From Planctomycetaceae bacterium UBA969 (lineage in GTDB: Bacteria > Planctomycetota > Planctomycetia > Gemmatales > Gemmataceae): 8,738 nt of DNA. The notes below the pieces were generated by a model, which was not told the DNA's origin, made no database searches, and was given only the letters and a program-made list of their open reading frames with translations. Positions 1 through 6,354 of the stretch are shown one piece after another. The DNA is taken from the NCBI GenBank assembly GCA_002303765.1, contig DBCB01000148.1:13341-22078 (forward strand), in the 5' to 3' direction. The translations under genes were made by a program, and so were the position numbers. Every line of letters begins with the position of its first letter. Positions within the stretch are counted from its first letter, which is position 1.

Positions 1-263
1 TGATAACCACGGCTTGTAAACGGATTGGTCGATTTTGGGTTAATTGCTTCAGGGCTAGAGAACCAGCCACCGCTTACTATCATCACGATTGCGGCGCGAT
101 TAGATTTTACCGTTGGCTTGAAAACATCCATGGTCAGGGCAAGGCCGTATTTTCTGCCATAAATAACATCGGCTTGTCGGTTTTCCTGAGCAAAGCACGT
201 CGATGTTGCCAGCAATCCAAGGGTCAATGAGACTATAACGCATTTGATGGTAGGAATCATCAT
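1..263 (-). CDS. Alpha/beta hydrolase with signal peptide, 3' part outside the window
   Basis: The first 87 codons of an exported alpha/beta hydrolase (esterase/lipase-like) are visible; the rest runs off the left edge. Translation starts at one of two adjacent ATG codons (263 or 260), giving MMIPTIKC. A hydrophobic stretch follows (about residues 9-20), then a signal peptidase I-type site at CFA/QE (residues 23-27). The mature protein opens with DVIYGRKYGLALTMDVFKP, then a hydrophobic strand AAIVMIVSGGWFSS (about residues 57-70), the usual place of the oxyanion-hole Gly-Gly in this fold. I recognise this N-terminus from planctomycete hydrolases; the catalytic Ser, Asp and His would lie beyond the window. 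No Shine-Dalgarno sequence is evident before the start. A different-frame reading that starts at 294 is rejected because it has no signal peptide and no family resemblance. The substrate is unknown. It lies 109 bp downstream of the tRNA gene and may have its own promoter. Confidence 0.85.
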   Translation of the reverse strand, partial: MMIPTIKCVIVSLTLGLLATSTCFAQENRQADVIYGRKYGLALTMDVFKPTVKSNRAAIVMIVSGGWFSSPEAINPKSTNPFTSRGY

Positions 264-372
264 GGAGTTCAATCCAATAATAGGAGGAAACCAAATAACT
301 GTATGCGGAGAATAATAAGCGAAAAGAATGTGAAAAGCGAGGGGTCTAAAAACGGACTTACTAATATAACAG

Positions 373-456
373 TGCTGAAGGTGGGACTTGAACCCACATA
401 CCCTTACGGGCGCCACCCCCTCAAGATGGTGTGTCTGCCAATTCCACCACTCCAGC
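373..456 (-). tRNA. tRNA-Leu (anticodon GAG)
   Basis: This is an 84-nt class II tRNA. The acceptor stem pairs GCTGGAG with CTTCAGC (one G-T pair), with discriminator A. The D-arm contains AATTGGCAGAC. The anticodon stem CCATC/GGTGG encloses loop TTGAGGG, placing anticodon GAG at 420-422, which reads CUC and CUU leucine codons. The long variable arm typical of tRNA-Leu folds as CCC-GTAA-GGG. The T-arm is GTGGG-TTCAAGT-CCCAC. The 3' CCA is not encoded: the base after the discriminator begins CTG, so CCA must be added by a nucleotidyltransferase. The gene starts 62 bp after the stop codon of the preceding HEAT/propeller gene on the same strand. No clear terminator separates them, so read-through from the operon is possible. 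Confidence 0.97.
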
Positions 457-518
457 GAAGCTAATTTAAGTATGGTATTTTCGTGGAAGAAATCAAGCCC
501 CTATTGGTTATAAAATGC

Positions 519-2240
519 TTAGTCGGGCCAAATAATTCGCAAATGTTGGGAAAAAATGCGGTGTAATTTAGAATCTAGGGCCCAGTTTCTTATTTCTTTG
601 CCATCCATGTTCAACTCTGTGACGGTTTGCCCTAGTCGGGTACCTATCAAAAAATTGCCATTGGTATTCATGGTTAAAGTTGGGCCATAAATAGTGGAAT
701 TTCCAGCGTTTATGCTAAATTTAATGGTTTTCAGCAATTTGCCTGTCTGATCATACTCATTGATCGCTTTGCCTCCGAATTCAGGTATTAAAATCGAACC
801 CGATTGGGTTCCTTGAATCTGATAACCAAGAATAGTGCGGGTTGGTTCAATCGCCCCTAATGAAATCTTTGTTTTTTCCTTCTTAAGGTTTTTTCCATCA
901 AGAATAAGCAAAGATTTATCCTTGAAAACAATTGCATAGTCGCCATTGATTAAGCGGGTGCCCGCCAGGCAATCATTATTGACCTCAACACTTTCTATAA
1001 TTTTGTTGGTGTAATCGAGGACTAAAAGGTTTTTTCGATTCAGAATAAACTTCTTTCCTAAGCCATCGGTATCAAGTCCAAAAGTGGATATTAGTGGGTC
1101 GCTTCTTTCGTAAATTTCGCCAATGTTGTTGATGATCACGTGGCCCCTAGATCGTTCCATTAAGAAAAACAGGGTGTGATTGATTGCACAAGCTAGGTCA
1201 GCGTAAGAATTGGTGCGAAAAAGTTCGCTAACAGAACCATCTGGATTGAGTGTACAAATTTTTCCACTCAGGTTGGGTTCCGCAAGTGATGCAAGGATTC
1301 GCTTAGGTTGTAATTGATTGAAAGTATATGTGTTTAGATTTGTTGAGGTGTTTTTGCTCTTCCATGCGGAAGCGAATAGTTTTTGCAGTTCTACAGCAGA
1401 AGGTTTTTCTTTCCCAAGTTCCTTTTCGGAAGCTTGGTCTTGAATCAATTCGTTAAGTAGTCCTGCAATCGGCATAAATTGATTGGTTTTCAATTCAGGT
1501 AATAAGGTTATCAGTAACCCAATGGCTTTTTTGCCTTTTTCTTGAAGAAGTGCAAGGAGTGCGTTTGCTTTTACGATAGCTAGGTCGTCAGTTGAAAGTT
1601 TTCTGAATGCAATCCCATTGGGATTCCCAATTGCAAGTACCCGGGCAATAAGGATTCTACTTTTGATATCCTTGGTTAGAGAAAAATCCTCAAGTTTTTG
1701 TAACAATGCTGGGTTTGATTTTATTGTAATACTAAAAGCATCCAGCAATGCTTCGGAAGTCAGGAGATCAAGTTCTGGGGTATTAGCTATTTTGATGAAG
1801 TATTCGAAAACCAATTCCGGATTCGACTTTCCCAACAGTCGGATGATCGCTGTTTTGATAGCAATTGATTCATGTGGAGATATTTGCTCAAGGCAATCTG
1901 AAGCCCTTTTAGCAACTTCGATGTCCTTGCTTTTGGTTGCTTTTTTTAATTCAAATATTGCGAGATTGTTAAACTTCAGTAGTTCTCTGGAGGCTTGCTC
2001 TCGAACTTCAAAGCTTTCGTTTCCAAGATCAATAACCCATTTTGAAACTATTATTCCGTTTGTTACATTTGGGATTCTGGATTTCAGCCAGTTTTGAATG
2101 TCCTTGGGATTGGTCGAAATACCTGATTTTTTAATTATTATCTCGTCCCAATAATTCACTTCATCTTCAGGCCATCCTCCATGCGTAACATTGCAGATAA
2201 GAACTAAAAACAGCAAGGATTGAAGAAGACTTTTAATCAT
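519..2240 (-). CDS. Gene A: exported HEAT-repeat and beta-propeller protein, most diverged paralogue
   Basis: A 573-residue protein, last of four tandem paralogues. Residues 2-19 form a signal peptide (hydrophobic LLQSLLFLVLICNV, likely cut near THG/GW). The C16 context VLIC is not a lipobox. Residues 33-55 carry the family motif before the HEAT region (IIIKKSGI...WLKSR). HEAT helices occupy about 64-270, with LGNESFEVREQAS (72-84), RASDCLEQI (112-120) and AIIRLLGKSNPEL (131-143). The module should end in A-W-x-x-W-W but only FASAW (289-293) remains. A propeller of six units (about 312-566) follows, with weak motifs: LNPDG, MDGKEIRNW, and a final strand near HRIFSQ. The TER/KG motif of blade 2 seen in the other three paralogues is absent. 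The ATG overlaps the stop codon of gene B (ATGA), so translation is probably coupled. Function is unknown. It may be a paralogue that has changed partner or is under relaxed selection, but its frame is intact and it is not a pseudogene. Confidence 0.93.
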   Translation of the reverse strand: MIKSLLQSLLFLVLICNVTHGGWPEDEVNYWDEIIIKKSGISTNPKDIQNWLKSRIPNVTNGIIVSKWVIDLGNESFEVREQASRELLKFNNLAIFELKKATKSKDIEVAKRASDCLEQISPHESIAIKTAIIRLLGKSNPELVFEYFIKIANTPELDLLTSEALLDAFSITIKSNPALLQKLEDFSLTKDIKSRILIARVLAIGNPNGIAFRKLSTDDLAIVKANALLALLQEKGKKAIGLLITLLPELKTNQFMPIAGLLNELIQDQASEKELGKEKPSAVELQKLFASAWKSKNTSTNLNTYTFNQLQPKRILASLAEPNLSGKICTLNPDGSVSELFRTNSYADLACAINHTLFFLMERSRGHVIINNIGEIYERSDPLISTFGLDTDGLGKKFILNRKNLLVLDYTNKIIESVEVNNDCLAGTRLINGDYAIVFKDKSLLILDGKNLKKEKTKISLGAIEPTRTILGYQIQGTQSGSILIPEFGGKAINEYDQTGKLLKTIKFSINAGNSTIYGPTLTMNTNGNFLIGTRLGQTVTELNMDGKEIRNWALDSKLHRIFSQHLRIIWPD

Positions 2241-3862
2241 GGTCTAAATGCTCGAGTAACTCTGGTGTTTGATTTGTACGACCAGATTTCTTTGCCTTTT
2301 GGATCTATTTCTAAGGCTTTCATTTGCGTCATTGATGTAATAAGAGTGTTTCCGTTTGGCAATCGCACAGCGGCCACTGGTTGCTCGCATTCAAATTGCC
2401 ATACTTCTTTCCCTTCATTGTTAAATTCAATGACCCTGTTGCCATAAACTTCAGTGATGAGGGAATTGCCGTTGGGAAGGATATCTACTTTTCCACCTGA
2501 GGTTCTAACATCAATATCGTAAGTGGCGACAGGTTTTTTGTTTTTATCAAACCGTACAAACTTTGCATTTCCTTGCGGGGTGCTAAGAACGAGGCAGATA
2601 TCTCCATTGGAAGCAATGTTGGCTTTCATTATTGGTTCATTGTTGGGCGGGGTAAATTCGGATATTTCTTTGCCTTTTTGATCAACAAAAACGATATTGG
2701 ATTTTGAGGCAATAAAAATCGATCCATCTTCAAGTTTTTGTACTGCCAGTGGTCCCTCAATTTTCTTTTCCCAAATTATTTCTCCCTTTTTGTTTCTTTC
2801 TGTAACTTTGTTTCCTTGATGTTCTGCCACCAGAACTTTTTCATCAGGAAGGATTTGGGCATCAAGGGGGAATTGCAGGTTGTCGATTTTCCAAAGAATA
2901 TTGTTGCTAGAATCCACCATTATTATTCTGCCTGCATCTAGTAAAACAATTAGGGTTTTCCCAATGTTTTTTGCATTAAAGGCAATCTGCGCTTCAGGTA
3001 TTTTTGAAATGTCCGTGGTTCGCTTTGCCCATTCTTTTTGAAGTTCAGGCTGAGGAAGTCCAACCGGAGGCAGGTTCGAGGGTAATAATTTCCTAAGAAA
3101 ATGATCGAGTAGCGAGGCTTCCCATTGGCTTACAGAACTAATACTGCTGACGAGCGGTTCGATGGATCTTTTGTCACCTAATTTGGCAAAAGCTAGGGCG
3201 ACTTTATAACGCACTCTGGGTTCAGAAGAGTTAAGCAGTGCGAGTGCTTCTTTCTTAAACAAATCCGGGTTGATATTTGCCAATGCTTCCGCACAGAGAG
3301 TTTTGGCCGTGGATTTATCGCTACGAATCGCATCAAGGATGATTTTCGAGGGGGTTCCATTTTCTGAACCTGTAGCAGTGATCGCGTGGATTAAATCTTC
3401 TGTGGTTTGATCAAGTTCCGAAAACTGTGAATAGCTTATTAAAGCTTGCAGTGCGCCTTCAGGTTTCTTAGTGCCCAATAATCGAATTGTCGCTGCGACG
3501 ACGAGTTTTCGCGACCCTTCTTCGATTTTTTGGATGCAATCTTTTGCCCTTCGAGATATTTCGACATCTGGACTTTTAGAAGCTGTTTTTAAATCAGGCA
3601 AGGCTGCGATTCCGATTGCATTCAAGGTTGCAGAGGTTTGTTCGCGGGTGTCAAAATTGTCATCACCTAACTTTTCAATGAGTGACTTGATCTGAATGGG
3701 GTCAAATTTATCTTCAGAGCGCCGAGCTAAAAATTGAATCAATGAATTACCATCCGATTTTAAACCGGCATCCGCAAGTGTTTTTTCATCCTCTGCCGTG
3801 TTATCCAAGGCGAAGGGCAATAACACTGCCAAGATTAATGCCCCTAATTGTCGTACCGGCAT
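2237..3862 (-). CDS. Gene B: exported HEAT-repeat and six-unit beta-propeller protein
   Basis: A 541-residue protein and the paralogue closest to the family pattern known from Gemmata-like planctomycetes. A signal peptide spans residues 1-23 (LGALILAVLLPFAL, cut probably after NTA). Residues 27-48 hold the short motif TLADAGL...FLARR. One HEAT module spans about 55-287: LGDDNFDTREQTS (65-77), RRAKDCIQKI (104-113), ATIRLLGTKKPEGALQAL (124-141), EPRVRYKVALAFAKLGDKRS (214-233). The terminal Trp motif is reduced to W278. Six propeller units run from about 299 to 538. The best are QGNKVTERNKKGEIIWEKK (349-367), ILPNGNSLITE (461-471) and AAVRLPNGNTLITS (497-510), ending RVTRAFRP. The start is fixed by an AGGAGG site 8 nt upstream. 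The stop codon overlaps the start of gene A. Automatic pipelines would probably call it 'PQQ-like', but no cofactor site is visible. A binding or scaffold role outside the cytoplasm is inference. Confidence 0.95.
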   Translation of the reverse strand: MPVRQLGALILAVLLPFALDNTAEDEKTLADAGLKSDGNSLIQFLARRSEDKFDPIQIKSLIEKLGDDNFDTREQTSATLNAIGIAALPDLKTASKSPDVEISRRAKDCIQKIEEGSRKLVVAATIRLLGTKKPEGALQALISYSQFSELDQTTEDLIHAITATGSENGTPSKIILDAIRSDKSTAKTLCAEALANINPDLFKKEALALLNSSEPRVRYKVALAFAKLGDKRSIEPLVSSISSVSQWEASLLDHFLRKLLPSNLPPVGLPQPELQKEWAKRTTDISKIPEAQIAFNAKNIGKTLIVLLDAGRIIMVDSSNNILWKIDNLQFPLDAQILPDEKVLVAEHQGNKVTERNKKGEIIWEKKIEGPLAVQKLEDGSIFIASKSNIVFVDQKGKEISEFTPPNNEPIMKANIASNGDICLVLSTPQGNAKFVRFDKNKKPVATYDIDVRTSGGKVDILPNGNSLITEVYGNRVIEFNNEGKEVWQFECEQPVAAVRLPNGNTLITSMTQMKALEIDPKGKEIWSYKSNTRVTRAFRP

Positions 3863-3870
3863 TTTATTAG

Positions 3871-3876
3871 CCTCCT
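3871..3876 (-). promoter_or_regulatory. Shine-Dalgarno site AGGAGG of gene B
   Basis: The minus strand reads AGGAGG followed by an 8-nt spacer (CTAATAAA) and the ATG of gene B. It lies in the 26-bp gap after the TAA stop codon of gene C. It is the only perfect ribosome-binding site among the starts in this window. Genes A and C start inside the preceding stop codon and have at most weak purine stretches upstream, so B appears to be initiated independently while A and C rely on coupling. Confidence 0.85.
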
Positions 3877-3888
3877 GGCTTGGTTTGT

Positions 3889-6354
3889 TTATCTGGTTCG
3901 AATCCTGAACACTGGGTGAAGGGCCTGCTTTTCAGAAAGTTGCTTCCCTGTTCGGTCAAACTCTATCAGTTTTGGTGGAACAGTTTGGGTTGCGATTAGA
4001 ATATTTTTATTGGGTAACCTTACTGCAGCAGTAGGTTGATTGACCGTTATGTCTAAAACAACTTTTCCTGAAGGATCAATTTCTTGGAGTTTGTTATGCC
4101 AGGTTAAGGGTAGGATTACTGTACCATCTTGAAGAATATCATTGGCATGACTTGCGACCCCCAAAGGTAATCGAACTATATTGGATTCTTTGCCTGTGCG
4201 GTCAATTTTTAACAAGGTCATTTGGTTGGTCGCAACAAGGTAAGACCCATCTCTTAGCCTTTCAGCGCTCATGATGTCGCTTTGAGGCCTTGGTAGATTA
4301 AGTATTTCTTTACCAGATCGATCAACTTCAAGAATCATATTTCTGCAAGTGATGGATGTAAGGCCACTGCGAAGCCTGGTTGCACTAAGAGGGTTTGATG
4401 TGACGGTTTTTGTCCAAAGGATGTCGCCTTTAGTGCTGCGCTCGGTGATTTTCATATTGTGATGTTCTGTGATTAAAATGCGGCCATTGGGAAGCGCTTG
4501 TGCATCCATGGGGCCGGAAAGGCCTGTAATTGTCCACCGGGCTTTGCCATTGCGATCTAATTCAAGAACTTGATTGTTGGCAAGGCTCGAAATGATGGTG
4601 TTGCCCTTGGAAACAGCTTGTAGGTTTCCAAGAAGGCTTTTGGTTAAAGATGTTTTATCAGCATTTTTAGACCACCAAGCTAGCCATGCATCCTTTGTTT
4701 TTTTTCTGTCAGAAGGTGCAGTCGGCAGATCGGTGGGGAGGTTTGCCCCTGCGAGTTCGAAAAGAAAAGTTTCGGTATCCGAAGATTGTTCCTGATTTAA
4801 ATCTGCAAGCGTGTTAATCAAAATCGGGATAGCAGTTTTGTCCGCAAGATTTGCCAAGGCCAGAGCCATGCGATTTCGAAGCCAAGGATTTTTATCCATA
4901 AGGATGGTTTTGATTGCTTCTTTGGAGTTTGCATCGTCGAATGGTAGAAGCAGAATTCCCGAAGCTAGTTTAACCCTTGGGTTTTCAGCATTAAGAGATT
5001 TTAAGACTTCTGCATCAGGTGCCGATTGTTGGCGGGCGTAAAGGACTGCGGATTCGAGGAATTCGTTAAATTGCTCATCCGACTCTGCGACGGGAAAGTA
5101 TGCTAATAGCGCAGGCAACAAACCTTTGGTTTTTTTAAGAGCGAGAATTCTTACAAGCGACGGAGAAATCGGTTTCGATTTAGATTCTCCCATTTCTTCG
5201 AGAAGGCTTTTTGCCCTGCCTTTAATTTCAACATCCATGGAATTAGTTAGTGATCTAAGCGAGGGGACGACGAGGTCGCCTAGAGCTTTTATTTTCATCG
5301 AAGCTTTCTCGCGAGTTTCAAAGTTGTCATCGCCCAACTCCCTGATTAAGTCTTTGATTTTTCTTTGATCTTCTGGGGTGGGTGTTTTTTGCGTGAATTC
5401 GGGTAGTAATTTTTCGCCATTGATTTCTGTCCACCATTTTTTCCAGATTTCAGCGTTCCCCTTTGGGGTTCCCTTATTCTTAATTAATTCTTGTGGTGCA
5501 AGATCTCCTGCAATTTCGAGAAGTAGATCTTCTGATTCTTGGGCTTTGTTTTCAGGAAGAATGGGGAGTAAATCAATCAGCAGTTCGATGCCTAATGAAT
5601 CAAGATTGCGTGACAGGGTTGACGCGATCAAAAATCGCACTTCAGGAGATTCATCTTTAATGCTTTTTTGAAGCAGATCTTTTGGCAGAAGTTTCTGAGC
5701 AGGAATCAGCATTTCCCATGCGAGAATTCTTTGTGTTTTTGATGGCGATGAAAGCGCATCAGTAATTAAGGTGTCTGGTGCCCCTTTCTTCCATGTTAAT
5801 TCGAAGAGGGTTTTTCTAGCAAAATCCCATGTTGCCTCTTGGTCTAGAACAGGGAATACTTCAAGTATACCTCGTATTGCTAAGTCGGGTGAACTTGCGG
5901 CTAAGTTGCGAATTACCGCGATTTCGGTTCTGCTAGATTGTATGCCCACCATATCTAAACAGTTTTTTGCGATTGTTTTTACTGCGCCTTCGGAAGAGTT
6001 TTCCAGATTTCTTAATGCTGGCCTTCCCGTCGGCCCCATAGAGGTTAAAGCCATTATTCCTTGAGTTTGAATTTCTCTTGAGGAAGATGAAAGATCAGCC
6101 AGTGCTTTTACGATTTCAGTTTCAGTGAATGTGCTTTTTGATTTTCGGTTAAGCCAGTTTCCCAGATCGCTAGGTGCAAGAGAGAATCCGGCCTTTGTCA
6201 GATAAACCGTGTCGGTTTCGAGAGAGTCCTCATTTTCAAGTGCAACGATTGTGCTGGGAAGAGTGCAATAGAAGAAGATACCAAAGCTTATAGCAAGGGT
6301 GCTTAGTATTTTAAAAAACTGGAGTTGCTCTACATTCCTGAATTTATTTGTCAT
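3889..6354 (-). CDS. Gene C: exported protein with two HEAT modules and a six-unit beta-propeller
   Basis: An 821-residue protein. After a charged N-terminus (1-15) comes a hydrophobic segment (16-38, ILSTLAISFGIFFYC...TIVA), a long signal peptide probably cut near IVA/LE, or an N-terminal anchor. Residues 48-71 hold the family motif VYLTKAGF...WLNRK. HEAT module 1 spans about 76-318 and ends IWKKWW (303-308). Module 2 spans about 328-570 and opens LIRELGDDNFETREKAS (336-352), with VRILALKKTKGLLPALLAYF (401-420), and ends AWLAWW (556-561). The six-unit propeller (about 577-815) includes QVLELDRNGKARW (595-607), ALPNGRILITEHH (620-632), MKITERSTKGDILW (634-647) and AAVRLPNKNILIAT (776-789), ending VFRIRTR. 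The ATG overlaps the stop codon of gene D (ATGA). Module 2 resembles the single module of gene B more than module 1 does. No enzyme motif is seen; the role is unknown. Confidence 0.95.
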   Translation of the reverse strand: MTNKFRNVEQLQFFKILSTLAISFGIFFYCTLPSTIVALENEDSLETDTVYLTKAGFSLAPSDLGNWLNRKSKSTFTETEIVKALADLSSSSREIQTQGIMALTSMGPTGRPALRNLENSSEGAVKTIAKNCLDMVGIQSSRTEIAVIRNLAASSPDLAIRGILEVFPVLDQEATWDFARKTLFELTWKKGAPDTLITDALSSPSKTQRILAWEMLIPAQKLLPKDLLQKSIKDESPEVRFLIASTLSRNLDSLGIELLIDLLPILPENKAQESEDLLLEIAGDLAPQELIKNKGTPKGNAEIWKKWWTEINGEKLLPEFTQKTPTPEDQRKIKDLIRELGDDNFETREKASMKIKALGDLVVPSLRSLTNSMDVEIKGRAKSLLEEMGESKSKPISPSLVRILALKKTKGLLPALLAYFPVAESDEQFNEFLESAVLYARQQSAPDAEVLKSLNAENPRVKLASGILLLPFDDANSKEAIKTILMDKNPWLRNRMALALANLADKTAIPILINTLADLNQEQSSDTETFLFELAGANLPTDLPTAPSDRKKTKDAWLAWWSKNADKTSLTKSLLGNLQAVSKGNTIISSLANNQVLELDRNGKARWTITGLSGPMDAQALPNGRILITEHHNMKITERSTKGDILWTKTVTSNPLSATRLRSGLTSITCRNMILEVDRSGKEILNLPRPQSDIMSAERLRDGSYLVATNQMTLLKIDRTGKESNIVRLPLGVASHANDILQDGTVILPLTWHNKLQEIDPSGKVVLDITVNQPTAAVRLPNKNILIATQTVPPKLIEFDRTGKQLSEKQALHPVFRIRTR
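4645..6129 (-). repeat. Tandem pair of ~240-residue HEAT/W-WW modules inside gene C
   Basis: Residues about 76-318 and 328-570 of gene C follow the same order of elements: a HEAT pair opening with an LI..L.....RE block, an AKxCL/AKSLL helix, an R-hydrophobic-LA...FPV helix pair, a VRF/LRN HEAT block, an L-E-I/L-A-G helix (279-283 and 532-536), then a W-x-x-W-W end (304-308 and 557-561). The copies are diverged at the residue level, so the duplication is old. The shorter paralogues A and B contain a single copy. Confidence 0.72.

Noticed and set aside
100..294. A minus-strand frame starting with ATG at 294, overlapping the hydrolase gene.
   Set aside because: The frame starting at 263/260 gives a signal peptide and a recognisable hydrolase N-terminus that stays open to the window edge. 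The 294 frame stops after 64 codons and has no such features.
330..372. Possible terminator after the tRNA (GTCCGTTTTTAGAC on the minus strand).
   Set aside because: The stem is only three base pairs and the T-run is in the loop rather than after the stem, so it does not fit an intrinsic terminator.
467..512. Possible promoters for the tRNA on the minus strand: TTGATT (491-496) with TACTTA (467-472) at 18-bp spacing, or TATAAC (507-512).
   Set aside because: TACTTA is a poor -10 match, and TATAAC has no good -35 at the right distance. Either could be chance in AT-rich sequence, so no promoter is called.
2180..2240. Possible lipoprotein signal in gene A (Cys16) and gene C (Cys30).
   Set aside because: The residues before the Cys (VLI in A, FFY in C) do not fit the lipobox, which needs a small residue at -1. 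A plain signal peptide or anchor is more likely.
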